This document shows positions 15,869 to 24,090 of a stretch of 32,275 bases of DNA, piece after piece. The position numbers and the translations under genes were made by a program. The stretch lies in contig JAIXVL010000274.1 in NCBI GenBank assembly GCA_027483045.1, forward strand, positions 1 through 32,275, in the 5' to 3' direction. Positions within the stretch are counted from its first letter, which is position 1. Each line of letters begins with the position of its first letter. The notes below the pieces were generated by a model. It saw only the letters and a program-made list of their open reading frames with translations, did not search any database and was not told the origin of the DNA. The DNA comes from Lysobacteraceae bacterium (lineage in GTDB: Bacteria > Pseudomonadota > Gammaproteobacteria > Xanthomonadales > Xanthomonadaceae).

Positions 15869-16687
15869 GGTTAAGTTGCGACCGTGGAACAGCTCTTCGA
15901 TCTCGCGCTTCAACTGCGCTTCGATGCGCAGGCGATCCTTGAAGCTCAAGTTCTTGGCCTTCTCTTCGAACAAGTAAGTGTCGAGGTCGAATTCCTTCAG
16001 GTGCATCTTCGTGTGGAAGATGTTTTCCTGATAGACGTTGACGTCGATCATTTCGTACTTGCTCTTGATCGGCTTGGCCAAGAAGTCCTGGATCGAATTG
16101 ATCTTGTGGTCGATGTAGTGCTTGGTGCCGCGCACATCGCGGGTGAAGCCGCGCACGCGGTAGTCGGTGATCACCAGATCCGACTCGAAGCTCTCGATGA
16201 GGTAGTTGAGTGCCTTCAGCGGTGAAATCACACCGCAGGTCGCCACATCGATGTCCGCGCGGAACGTCGCAATGCCGTTATGCGGATGCGTCTCCGGGTA
16301 GGTGTGCACCGTGATGTGGCTCTTATCAAGGTGAGCCACGACCGAGGCATCGACCTCTTCGTGCTCGACGACTGCGTCGGAAATGAGTTCCTTGCCAGCC
16401 GCCTTCTTGTCGATGATCGGCTCCTCGGAAATGAGGATGGTCACCGACGCGCCCTGCGGGTCGTAGTCCTGACGGGCCACATTAAGGATGTTGGCGCCGA
16501 TGATTTCGGCCACATCCGTAAGGATCTGGGTCAGACGCTCGGCGTTGTAGGCCTCATCGATGTACTCGATGTAGCGCTTGCGCTGGTCTTCGGTGACCGC
16601 GTAGCACACGTCATAAATGTTGAAGCTCAACGCCTTGGTCAGGTTGTTGAAACCCTGAAGACGCAGGCGCGGCAGAGGCTTGACCAC
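15866..16687 (-). CDS. speD: S-adenosylmethionine decarboxylase proenzyme
   Basis: SpeD makes decarboxylated AdoMet, the aminopropyl donor for spermidine. The 273-residue protein is the long E. coli type (264 residues). It self-cleaves at Ser123 in [13 protein letters not shown], which becomes the pyruvoyl group; the following His/Tyr/Glu motif is intact. The start is GTG at 16687 with GAGGA seven bases upstream. No speE is visible in the window. It diverges from clp, as in xanthomonads. Confidence 0.95.
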   Translation of the reverse strand: MVKPLPRLRLQGFNNLTKALSFNIYDVCYAVTEDQRKRYIEYIDEAYNAERLTQILTDVAEIIGANILNVARQDYDPQGASVTILISEEPIIDKKAAGKELISDAVVEHEEVDASVVAHLDKSHITVHTYPETHPHNGIATFRADIDVATCGVISPLKALNYLIESFESDLVITDYRVRGFTRDVRGTKHYIDHKINSIQDFLAKPIKSKYEMIDVNVYQENIFHTKMHLKEFDLDTYLFEEKAKNLSFKDRLRIEAQLKREIEELFHGRNLT

Positions 16688-16724
16688 GGGGATTCCTCGG
16701 AGGGCGGGGTGCGAAGAGGGCGCG

Positions 16725-16730
16725 ATTATC
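16725..16730 (-). promoter_or_regulatory. Possible speD -10 element
   Basis: GATAAT on the minus strand matches the -10 consensus at five of six positions and lies 37 bases before the GTG start. The -35 region (GC-rich) is poor. Confidence 0.4.
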
Positions 16731-16767
16731 GGGCAAGGATTTCGCCGGGGCCACCTTTTTGACCGAG

Positions 16768-16783
16768 ATCACGCTAAAAAGGC
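16768..16783. promoter_or_regulatory. Candidate Clp/CRP operator between speD and clp
   Basis: TTTGA-N6-TCACG (16768-16783) matches the CRP/Clp consensus TGTGA-N6-TCACA at eight of ten half-site positions and is flanked by T- and A-runs (TTTTT ... AAAAA). It sits just upstream of the predicted clp -35 box (16786) and could mediate clp autoregulation or speD control. Site assignment is by eye. Confidence 0.4.
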
Positions 16784-16785
16784 GA

Positions 16786-16815
16786 TTGAATCCACAATCC
16801 CGCGGGCCCTAAGCT
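16786..16815 (+). promoter_or_regulatory. Predicted clp promoter
   Basis: TTGAAT (16786-16791) and TAAGCT (16810-16815) are separated by 18 bases, four of six matches each. Transcription would begin about 20 bases before the clp ATG, leaving room for its AAAGGA ribosome site. Confidence 0.4.
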
Positions 16816-16843
16816 AGGGGAACCGCTTGAAAGGACGCACCTG

Positions 16844-17545
16844 ATGCAACTCGCTTCCTCCGCCTTCATGACGCCCCAGATCCGGTCCGCACTGCCTCCC
16901 AACTCGCCGCTTGAGCTTGATAAGCCCACGCTGACGCGCTTTTTGGACCAGTGCCATCGCCGCAAGTACCCGAACCGCACCGACGTTTTTCGCCCCGGTG
17001 ACGCGGCGAGCACCCTTTATTACGTGGTGTCAGGCGCCCTGAGCGTGATCAGCGAAGAGGCCGACGAACGCGAATTGGTGTTGGGCTACGCCAACCCCGG
17101 CGACTTTGTCGGCGAGATGGGTCTTTTTGTTGCCGCCCAGAAGCGTGTGGTGACCTTGCGCACACGATCCACCTGCGAGCTGGCGGAAATCAGCTACGAA
17201 CGCTTGCACCAGCTGCTCACCGGCCCGTTGGTCGCCGATGCGCCCAAGCTGCTCTACGTGATTGGTGCACAGCTCTCGAAGCGCCTGCTGGAAACTAGCC
17301 GCAAGGCGAGCCGCCTGGCCTTTCTGGATGTGGGCAGCCGCATCATTCGTGCGCTTCACGACCTGTGTCAGGAGCCAGATGCGATGAGCCATCCGCAAGG
17401 CATGCAGATTCGCGTTTCGCGTCAGGAATTGGCGCGCATCGTGGGTTGCTCGCGCGAAATGGCCGGCCGCGTGCTGAAGCAACTACAAGAACAAGGCGCG
17501 CTGCACGCTCGCGGCAAAACCATCGTGGTGTATGGCACCCGTTGA
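16844..17545 (+). CDS. clp: CRP-like global regulator Clp
   Basis: Clp is the xanthomonad CRP homologue that controls virulence, exoenzyme and biofilm genes; in Xanthomonas its DNA binding is inhibited by cyclic-di-GMP. The 233-residue protein has a cNMP-like domain (about 30-150), a long dimerisation helix and a C-terminal helix-turn-helix (RQELARIVGCSREMAGRVL, about 193-211). The nucleotide cassette reads FVGEMGLF ... RVV: Glu91 is kept but the Arg-Ser of CRP is Arg-Val, consistent with loss of cAMP specificity. ATG has AAAGGA nine bases upstream. The GNAT gene downstream overlaps its end. Confidence 0.92.
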   Translation: MQLASSAFMTPQIRSALPPNSPLELDKPTLTRFLDQCHRRKYPNRTDVFRPGDAASTLYYVVSGALSVISEEADERELVLGYANPGDFVGEMGLFVAAQKRVVTLRTRSTCELAEISYERLHQLLTGPLVADAPKLLYVIGAQLSKRLLETSRKASRLAFLDVGSRIIRALHDLCQEPDAMSHPQGMQIRVSRQELARIVGCSREMAGRVLKQLQEQGALHARGKTIVVYGTR

Positions 17546-17999
17546 GGGACTCTTCGTAGCGTCGATTCCGCGGGTGCGCGACGCCCGCTTCAGCGATGGC
17601 GCTGATGTGGCACGCCTATTGGGCGAACTGGGCTACCCCTGCGAACCCGAGGATGCCGCCCAGCGCATCCTGTCGCTCTCGAAGGACTCGGCACAGAGCC
17701 TGTTGCTCGCCGAAGTGGAAGGGCGCTGCTTGGGCCTGATGGCGCTGGATAAACGCTACTACCTGCCGCTGGGTGGGTTGACCTGCCGGATCACTGCACT
17801 GGTCATTGATCCGGTCGCGCGCCGCAGCGGCGTGGGACGCCTCCTGCTTCGACACGCCGAAGCCATGGCGCGCGATGCGGGTGCGCTACGCGTGGAACTC
17901 ACCACCGCCTTGCATCGTGAAGAAGCGCACAGCTTCTATCGTGCATGCGGCTACCGCGATGGCGCGCTGCGCTTTGTGCGCGTGTTGGGCGACTGCTAG
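17532..17999 (+). CDS. GNAT family N-acetyltransferase
   Basis: The 155-residue protein has the GNAT fold: N-terminal VRDARFSDGADVARLLGELG, the central strand ITALVIDPVARRSGVGRLLL with the acetyl-CoA pyrophosphate loop RRSGVG (about residues 97-102), and the C-terminal HSFYRACGYRD. The substrate is unknown. The ATG lies within clp (14-base overlap), so it may be coupled to it; GTG at 17574 is an alternative start closer to the conserved domain. Confidence 0.85.
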   Translation: MAPVEGLFVASIPRVRDARFSDGADVARLLGELGYPCEPEDAAQRILSLSKDSAQSLLLAEVEGRCLGLMALDKRYYLPLGGLTCRITALVIDPVARRSGVGRLLLRHAEAMARDAGALRVELTTALHREEAHSFYRACGYRDGALRFVRVLGDC

Positions 18000-18014
18000 C
18001 TCGCCTGTGTTGGT

Positions 18015-18803
18015 TTAGGCGAACAATTGCGCCAGAGCGCTGCCCGGGTCTTCGGCGCGCATAAACGCTTCGCCGACCAAGAAGGCATGGATGTCCGCAT
18101 CGCGCATTCGCTTCACGTCATCGGCCAGAAGAATGCCGCTCTCTGTCACCAAGCGCCGATCAGCGGGCACCAAGGGCTTCATTGCGAGCGTGGTGTCGAG
18201 CGACACCTCAAAACTACGCAGGTCTCGGTTGTTGATGCCAATCAATGGCGAAGCAGTCTGCAATGCGCGCTCAAGTTCGTCGGTGTCGTGCACTTCCACC
18301 AGCACGTCCATGCCTAAGCCCATGCCCAAGTTACACAAGCCCGCCAGCTGCGCATCGTCCAGCGCGGCCACGATGAGCAAGATGCAATCAGCACCCAGAG
18401 CCCGCGCTTCGTGAACCTGGTACTCATCAATCGTGAAGTCTTTGCGCAACACGGGAAGTGCGCAGGCTGCTCGAGCCTGCTGCAAGTAGGCATCACTGCC
18501 CTGGAAAAAATCGATGTCGGTCAGTACCGACAGGCATGCTGCTCCGCCACGCTCGTAGCTGGCCGCGATCGCTGCTGGCTGAAAGTCGGCGCGAATCACA
18601 CCCTTGCTCGGGCTGGCCTTCTTCACTTCCGCAATGACGGCAGGCTGCCCCGCAGCAATCTTGCGCTCCAAGGCGCTAGCGAATCCGCGCACGGGCGAAG
18701 CTTCCGCGGCGCAGGCCATCACCTCTGCGAGGGGCGCACGTGCACGACACGCGGCCACCTCTTCCGCTTTGCGCGCCAGAATCTTCCGAAGCACGTCGCT
18801 CAC
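18015..18803 (-). CDS. trpC: Indole-3-glycerol-phosphate synthase
   Basis: TrpC closes the indole ring in tryptophan synthesis. The 262-residue TIM barrel starts with [19 protein letters not shown] and shows catalytic [39 protein letters not shown] and IGINNRDL, with TESGIL at the phosphate site. It is monofunctional (no TrpF fused). The start overlaps the trpD stop (ATGA). It is the last gene of trpG-exported protein-trpD-trpC and converges on the GNAT gene. Confidence 0.96.
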   Translation of the reverse strand: MSDVLRKILARKAEEVAACRARAPLAEVMACAAEASPVRGFASALERKIAAGQPAVIAEVKKASPSKGVIRADFQPAAIAASYERGGAACLSVLTDIDFFQGSDAYLQQARAACALPVLRKDFTIDEYQVHEARALGADCILLIVAALDDAQLAGLCNLGMGLGMDVLVEVHDTDELERALQTASPLIGINNRDLRSFEVSLDTTLAMKPLVPADRRLVTESGILLADDVKRMRDADIHAFLVGEAFMRAEDPGSALAQLFA

Positions 18804-19843
18804 GAGAGCGCTCCCGTGCTGACGCGCTGAGTGAGCGCGACGAACTGGTCTGCCTTCGCACGCGCCGCCCCGCTGCCCATAACGGCACGTGCGCGATCCA
18901 AGCCATCCTTGATGCTGACGGCCACGTTTGCGGCGTAAAGGGCAGCGCCAGCGTTGAGCGCCACCACATCGCTGGCCGGGCCCGCTGCACCATTCAGCGC
19001 ATCGAGCAGCATGAGCTTGGATGCTTGCGGATCTTCCACACGAAGAAGCGACAGCGGCGCTCGCGCAATGCCGAAATCCTCGGGCGCGATTTCGTACTCG
19101 CTCAGGTCGCTGTTGCGAAGCTCGGCCACGAGCGTGCGTTCGCCAAGCGAAATCTCATCCACGCCGTCACGACCCCACACGACAAGCGCGCGTTTGCTAC
19201 CCAGTTCACGCAATACACGAGCTTGGATGCCGACCAGATCGGGGTGAAATACACCCATCAAGATGTTCGGTGCACCCGCAGGATTAGTAAGCGGGCCAAG
19301 AATATTGAACAAAGTACGCACGCCCATTTCGCGCCGTACCGGCGCCACGTTCTTCATGGCCGGATGGTGGATGGGCGCATACATGAAGCCAATGCCAGCA
19401 GAGTCGAGGCAAGCCGCGACTTGTGCAGGCTGCAATTCGATCGCGCAGCCCAAAGCCTCGAGTACGTCGGCGCTTCCCGACTTCGAGCTCACGCTGCGAT
19501 TGCCGTGCTTGGCCACTTTCGCACCTGCAGCCGCGGCCACAAACATGGCCGACGTCGAGATATTGAACGTATGTGCGCCGTCTCCGCCCGTGCCCACGAT
19601 GTCGACAAAGTGCGCCGGATCCTGCACCTCGACCTTGGCAGAAAACTCGCGCATGACCTTCGCCGCACCGGCGATTTCACCCACGGTTTCTTTGCGCACG
19701 CGAAGCGCAATGAAGATGGCGGCCGTCATGACCGGCGAGACATCACCACGCATGACCTGACGCATCAGATCAATCATTTCGTCGTGGAAAATCTCGCGGT
19801 GTTCGATGACGCGTTGGAGCGCCTGCTGGGGGGAGAACGGCAT
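18800..19843 (-). CDS. trpD: Anthranilate phosphoribosyltransferase
   Basis: TrpD joins anthranilate to PRPP. The 347-residue protein contains the PRPP motif [14 protein letters not shown] (about residues 85-98), [21 protein letters not shown] and the anthranilate-site [19 protein letters not shown]. It is monofunctional and of normal length. It starts two bases after the stop of the small exported protein and overlaps trpC by four. Confidence 0.96.
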   Translation of the reverse strand: MPFSPQQALQRVIEHREIFHDEMIDLMRQVMRGDVSPVMTAAIFIALRVRKETVGEIAGAAKVMREFSAKVEVQDPAHFVDIVGTGGDGAHTFNISTSAMFVAAAAGAKVAKHGNRSVSSKSGSADVLEALGCAIELQPAQVAACLDSAGIGFMYAPIHHPAMKNVAPVRREMGVRTLFNILGPLTNPAGAPNILMGVFHPDLVGIQARVLRELGSKRALVVWGRDGVDEISLGERTLVAELRNSDLSEYEIAPEDFGIARAPLSLLRVEDPQASKLMLLDALNGAAGPASDVVALNAGAALYAANVAVSIKDGLDRARAVMGSGAARAKADQFVALTQRVSTGALS

Positions 19844-19845
19844 AG

Positions 19846-20187
19846 TCAGGTGTCGTCGTGAGGTTCGATATCGATGGTGATGCTGGATGGCGTTCCAGCC
19901 GCCATGGCGTTGATGTCGTCGATGCTTTTTCCGTCCAGTGCTTTGGCAAAGCTCTGGTCATCGATGTGGTGACCCTGCTTTTCCGCCAAACCACTGCGAA
20001 TCTGTGCCAGCTTCATATTGAAGGCGAGGCGTTGCTCAAGAGACATGTGCTGCTCGAGCGCGACGCGGCTTTCCAAGAAAGCCTCAGCACTGCTGCCATC
20101 CAAACGCTCAACCGGCGCGGTCTCAGCCGCATGCACCGATGTGGCGAGAAGGCAAACAACAAGCCATGTCCAAACGAGGGCGCGCAT
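19846..20187 (-). CDS. Small exported protein within the trp operon
   Basis: The 113-residue product has a classical signal peptide ([16 protein letters not shown], cleavage after residue 20 or 21). The mature part has a pattern [12 protein letters not shown] ... [17 protein letters not shown] ... [14 protein letters not shown], which resembles small proteobacterial exported proteins I associate with DUF6694 (D-x-S-S-x-E-A-F, then a helix and a L-x-G-K-S/T-x-D-D/E-I motif). No lipobox Cys. Its ATG overlaps the trpG stop by one base (TGATG) and its stop is two bases before trpD, so it is translated as part of the operon. Function is unknown; a periplasmic protein has no obvious task in tryptophan synthesis. 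Confidence 0.8.
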   Translation of the reverse strand: MRALVWTWLVVCLLATSVHAAETAPVERLDGSSAEAFLESRVALEQHMSLEQRLAFNMKLAQIRSGLAEKQGHHIDDQSFAKALDGKSIDDINAMAAGTPSSITIDIEPHDDT

Positions 20188-20768
20188 CAGCGGCGCTCGA
20201 CAAAATTTTTCAGCAAGGCGTGACCGTGCTGCGTCAGGATGGACTCTGGGTGGAACTGCACGCCCTCGACTGGGTACTCGCGATGGCGCAGACCCATAAT
20301 CTCGTCGATACCGCCGCCTTCGGCTTCGGTCCACGCCGTCACTTCGAGCGCCGCTGGCAACGTGGCCTGCGCCACGACCAGCGAGTGGTAGCGCGTCGCT
20401 TCAAAATCATCCGGCAGACCGGCAAAAACGCCCTTGCCGCCGTGGCGAATCTGTGAGGTCTTGCCATGCATGATGACTTTGGCGCGAACCACATCGCCGC
20501 CAAAGGCCTGACCCAAGGACTGGTGCCCGAGGCAGACGCCGAAAACCGGAATGCGTGGCCCGAGCTCCTTCATCACGGCCACAGAGACGCCCGCCTCTGT
20601 GGGCGTGCAGGGGCCCGGCGAAATCACGATGCGGTCAGGCTTCAAGGCATCGATCTGCGCCACGGACAACTCATCGTTGCGAACGACGCACACTTCTTCA
20701 CCTAACTCCTGCAGGTACTGCACGAGGTTGTAGGTAAAGCTGTCGTAGTTGTCGATCATCAGCAGCAC
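20187..20768 (-). CDS. trpG: Anthranilate synthase component II (glutamine amidotransferase)
   Basis: TrpG releases ammonia from glutamine for TrpE. The 193-residue class I amidotransferase shows [14 protein letters not shown], the oxyanion [11 protein letters not shown], nucleophile Cys79 in GVCLGHQ and the His-Glu pair in [10 protein letters not shown]. It may also serve as PabA. The start is GTG at 20768 with GGAG about seven bases upstream. It heads the trpG-exported protein-trpD-trpC operon; its TrpE partner lies 1.7 kb upstream beyond the amylase. Confidence 0.96.
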   Translation of the reverse strand: MLLMIDNYDSFTYNLVQYLQELGEEVCVVRNDELSVAQIDALKPDRIVISPGPCTPTEAGVSVAVMKELGPRIPVFGVCLGHQSLGQAFGGDVVRAKVIMHGKTSQIRHGGKGVFAGLPDDFEATRYHSLVVAQATLPAALEVTAWTEAEGGGIDEIMGLRHREYPVEGVQFHPESILTQHGHALLKNFVERR

Positions 20769-20922
20769 AAAGCGCTCCTGCGGGGTCTAGACCGCTGGCT
20801 TGGGACGAGGGGGCGCCAGTGTGCCAGATCGCTCAGGCTGAATACGTATGCAAGGCGTTGTGGAGAAAGCGTGCGCGGCAAAGGATGGCTCGCCGCCATT
20901 GCAGCTCCAGAGCCGAACGCCC

Positions 20923-22452
20923 ATGCCCGCCCTTCACGCACCGCTTCGCCGTCTGTTTTTGGCCTTCTGCTTTCTTTGGATGGCGGGGCAAGTGCATGCC
21001 GAAGCCATCCTTCACGCCTTCAATTGGCGCTATGCCGACGTGGAAGCGCGCGCCAGCGAGATCCGGCTTTTGGGCTACTCCGGCGTTTTGGTGGCGCCGC
21101 CGCTCAAGAGCGAGGGTGGCCAGTGGTGGGCGCGCTACCAACCGCAGGACTACCGCGTCATCGACCACCCGCTGGGCAACACCGAAGATTTCATTCGTAT
21201 GAGTGCGGCGCTCGAGGCACGAGGTCTCGCGCTCTACGCCGATCTCGTCTTGAACCACATGGCCAACGAGGCCGGCCAACGTGCCGACCTCAACTACCCC
21301 GGCCAACGCATTCTTTCGCTCTATGCCGGCAACCCTGCCTATTGGGAGCGCCAGCGCCTGTTTGGCAACTTGAGCAACCAACTGTTTGTTGCCGGTGACT
21401 TCAATCCGGCGTTCTGCATTACCAACTACAACAGCGTGACGGACGTGCAGACCGGCAGGTTGTGCTCGGGCGGCAGCGACCCTGGCCTTCCCGACTTGCA
21501 AGGCAGCAGCAACGTGATCGCGCGCCAGCGAGAGTATCTGGCTGCTTTGGTAAGCCTTGGCGTCGATGGCTTTCGCTTGGATGCCGCCAAACACATGACG
21601 CTTAGCCACGTAAATGCGTTGTTTGCACCGCCGTTGATTGGCGCACGACCGGTTTACGGCGAACTGATCACCGGTGGCGGAACAGGCAATGGCGAGTACG
21701 AACTGTTCCTGCGCCCATGGATGCAACAGACCACGCTCGGTGCCTACGACTTCCCCCTATTCCATCGCATGCGTACTGCGTTTGGATTCGGCGGCAATTT
21801 GGCCATTCTGGTGGACCCCGAAGCCGATGGACAGGCCATCGATGGAACACGTGCGCTCACTTTTGCGGTGAACCACGACATTCCTTTAAACGGCATCTTT
21901 CGCGGCCAGATCATGGATGCCACGGATGAAACGCTGGCGTGGGCCTGGCTGTTCGCGCGCGGTCGCGGCACACCTCTGCTGTACTCGGACAACAACGAGA
22001 GTGGCGATGGTCGTTGGGTGAACTTGTATCGGCGCACGGACATTGCGGCGATGCTGCGCTTTCATAACGCCACAGCTGGCGATGGCTTGGTCATGATTTC
22101 AGCGAGCGCCTGTCATCTGTTGTTCCGCCGCGGTGCACGCGGCGTGGTCGGCATCAACAAATGTGGTGAACCGCGCAGCTTCGATATCCCCACCGAAGAG
22201 AACGGGTTGCCGCCGGGCCGCATCTATCGCGATGTGATTGCAGGCGATTCGGTTTCTATCCGCGGCGAAATGCTGCGGGTTGAGGTGCCGGCGCGCACGG
22301 CACGACTATGGCTGTTGGATACCGCCAACAACACCTGCGGCACGCTGCGCCAGCGCATCAAGGAGCGAATCAGCTGCACGTCCACGATGCCGGATGCACC
22401 GAGTCCACCCCTTGATCGCCGCGACAACGCGCGACGCGGCGCGCTGAACTAA
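20923..22452 (+). CDS. Exported alpha-amylase (GH13)
   Basis: The 509-residue protein hydrolyses alpha-1,4-glucans outside the cytoplasm. A signal peptide ([16 protein letters not shown]) is followed at once by the barrel start [10 protein letters not shown]13 regions are complete: region I DLVLNHMA (Asp107, His112), region [11 protein letters not shown] (nucleophile Asp220), region III VYGELIT (acid/base Glu247) and region IV FAVNHD (Asp319). A C-terminal all-beta domain (about 395-475) follows, without a starch-binding module. ATG 20923 is chosen because it starts the signal peptide; the open frame begins 25 codons earlier. It lies opposite in strand between trpG and trpE, and its stop overlaps that of trpE. 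Confidence 0.92.
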   Translation: MPALHAPLRRLFLAFCFLWMAGQVHAEAILHAFNWRYADVEARASEIRLLGYSGVLVAPPLKSEGGQWWARYQPQDYRVIDHPLGNTEDFIRMSAALEARGLALYADLVLNHMANEAGQRADLNYPGQRILSLYAGNPAYWERQRLFGNLSNQLFVAGDFNPAFCITNYNSVTDVQTGRLCSGGSDPGLPDLQGSSNVIARQREYLAALVSLGVDGFRLDAAKHMTLSHVNALFAPPLIGARPVYGELITGGGTGNGEYELFLRPWMQQTTLGAYDFPLFHRMRTAFGFGGNLAILVDPEADGQAIDGTRALTFAVNHDIPLNGIFRGQIMDATDETLAWAWLFARGRGTPLLYSDNNESGDGRWVNLYRRTDIAAMLRFHNATAGDGLVMISASACHLLFRRGARGVVGINKCGEPRSFDIPTEENGLPPGRIYRDVIAGDSVSIRGEMLRVEVPARTARLWLLDTANNTCGTLRQRIKERISCTSTMPDAPSPPLDRRDNARRGALN

Positions 22453-23921
22453 AGGCCCTTCGCTGCCTGTGCCACCGCGCGGAACAGTGCGCGGCTTTTG
22501 TTCATCGTCTCTTCCCACTCTTTCTCGGGGTCTGAGTCGTAAACGATGCCTGCGCCAGCCTGCACATGCAGTTGGCCATCGGCGATCACGGCCGTTCGAA
22601 TGGCAATGGCGGTGTCTGCATCACCCCACCAATTCACGTAGCCCACAGCGCCCGCATAGATGTTGCGCTGGTGCGGTTCGAGTTCGCGGATGATCTCCAG
22701 CGCGCGGATCTTCGGCGCACCGCTGACCGTTCCGGCCGGGAACGTTGCCTTGAGCACATCGGCATACGTGAGGCCCGCTTTGAGCGTGCCCTGCACTTCC
22801 GAAACGATGTGCATGACGTGGCTGTAGCGTTCGATCACGAACTGCTCGGGCACGCGAACAGTGCCTGCCTCGCTTACGCGGCCCGCATCGTTGCGGCCTA
22901 GGTCGATGAGCATCAAGTGCTCGGCGCGCTCTTTCGGGTCAGCCAACAATTCGGCCTCAAGCGCCTTATCGGCTTCGGGCGTTGCACCGCGCGGGCGCGT
23001 GCCCGCGATCGGGCGAACAGTGACGGTGCCTTGCTGCTGGCGCACCAAGATCTCCGGCGAAGAACCCACAATCTGCAAGTCGCCGAGGTCGAGGAAGTAC
23101 ATGTACGGCGAGGGATTCAAAGCACGCAGTGCGCGATACACATCGACAGGGCGCGCCTTGAACGGCACCGAAAGGCGCTGACTCAACACCACTTGGAATG
23201 CATCGCCGGCCTGGATGTACTCCTTAGCCTTGAGCACCGCCGTCTTGAAGCCTTCTTTAGTGAAGCTCGAAACGAAATCCGATTCCGCCAACTGGCCCGG
23301 ATCAAGTACATCAGGATAGGAGGCCCCGGCATGACGCAAACGGTGAGCCAAAGAATCCAAACGCGCCTGCGCACGCGCCAAGGCCTGCGGCTCGGAAGGA
23401 TCGGCATGAACCACGACGTAAAGCTTGCCCTTCAGGTTGTCGAACACCGCGAGTTCTTCGCTGAGCATCAGGAAGATTTCGGGCGTGCCGAGGTGATCGG
23501 GCGCGACGGGCGCGGCCAAGCGCGGCTCGATGTAGCCAATGCACTCAAAGCCAAACCAACCCACCAAGCCGCCCGTGAACGCGGGAAGGTCGGCCATACG
23601 CGGCACCGAGAAACCCGCGCGCAGCCGCTCCACCTCGCCCAGAGGATCGGCGACATGGCGGGTTTCAACGCACTCGCCGTACTCGTGAACGGTGAGCGTG
23701 TGGCCGCGAATGGTCCAGGTGCGCCGCGCCGGCAGCCCGATGATGCTGTAGCGGCCCCAGGTCTCACCGCCCTCTACGGATTCCAGCAGGTAGGCGTTCT
23801 TGCCATCGACCAGCTTCAGATACACCGAAAGCGGCGTATCGAGGTCGGACAGCACCTCGCGCACGACCGGAATGCGGTTGTGGCCCTCAGCGGCAAGGCG
23901 GGCGAATTCAGCGGAGTTCAT
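22449..23921 (-). CDS. trpE: Anthranilate synthase component I
   Basis: TrpE makes anthranilate from chorismate and ammonia. The 490-residue protein has the feedback-site motif [19 protein letters not shown] (about residues 44-62), and the chorismate-binding core with [47 protein letters not shown] and [15 protein letters not shown] 23921 has no Shine-Dalgarno sequence. A -10-like CATACT lies 27 bases upstream; alternatively a short upstream frame with a strong ribosome site overlaps the start (ATGA). The 3' end overlaps the amylase by four bases on the opposite strand. Confidence 0.96.
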   Translation of the reverse strand: MNSAEFARLAAEGHNRIPVVREVLSDLDTPLSVYLKLVDGKNAYLLESVEGGETWGRYSIIGLPARRTWTIRGHTLTVHEYGECVETRHVADPLGEVERLRAGFSVPRMADLPAFTGGLVGWFGFECIGYIEPRLAAPVAPDHLGTPEIFLMLSEELAVFDNLKGKLYVVVHADPSEPQALARAQARLDSLAHRLRHAGASYPDVLDPGQLAESDFVSSFTKEGFKTAVLKAKEYIQAGDAFQVVLSQRLSVPFKARPVDVYRALRALNPSPYMYFLDLGDLQIVGSSPEILVRQQQGTVTVRPIAGTRPRGATPEADKALEAELLADPKERAEHLMLIDLGRNDAGRVSEAGTVRVPEQFVIERYSHVMHIVSEVQGTLKAGLTYADVLKATFPAGTVSGAPKIRALEIIRELEPHQRNIYAGAVGYVNWWGDADTAIAIRTAVIADGQLHVQAGAGIVYDSDPEKEWEETMNKSRALFRAVAQAAKGL

Positions 23922-24052
23922 GGGCGGCGCACATAACGTGGGCCCGCGAGTATGCCAGCGGGTCCCGCGACCCGCGAAGAACTGTCACGGTTGATGCGGA
24001 GAATGCCGCTCGCATCGTCAAGGATGGTCATGGGAGCCACGGAGGGCTCCAC
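23918..24052 (-). other. Possible 44-codon upstream ORF overlapping trpE
   Basis: GTG at 24052-24050 follows the perfect ribosome site GGAGGA (24065-24060) at seven bases and opens 44 codons ending in TGA that overlaps the trpE ATG (ATGA). The peptide ([16 protein letters not shown] in the middle) contains no Trp, so it is not a classical trp attenuator peptide, and its 3' half covers the GC hairpin at 23958-23975. If trpE is transcribed from the CATACT element at 23949-23954, this frame would be largely outside the mRNA and not real. Confidence 0.22.
23949..23975 (-). promoter_or_regulatory. Possible trpE -10 element with adjacent inverted repeat
   Basis: CATACT (23954-23949, minus strand), preceded by TGG and followed by CGCGGGCCC, is a plausible -10 element. 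Just upstream, GCGGGTC and GACCCGC (23958-23975) form a perfect seven-pair palindrome with a four-base centre, in the position of an operator overlapping the -10/-35 spacer. Whether it binds a repressor is unknown. Confidence 0.33.
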
Positions 24053-24090
24053 TTTTCTCTCCTCCGCGCGCTGATGCCGGGTGGGCCGGT

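Noticed and set aside
18740-19861. 373-codon frame antisense to trpD/trpC
   Set aside because: Covers trpD in full; trpD is certain from its motifs and the antisense product resembles nothing I know.
24033-24056. GGAGCC / GGCTCC hairpin followed by TTTT on the plus strand
   Set aside because: Looks like a terminator, but no plus-strand gene ends within 1.5 kb and the stem is only six pairs.
23922-24090. Classical trp attenuator before trpE
   Set aside because: No leader peptide with tandem Trp codons and no terminator hairpin with U-run on the minus strand.
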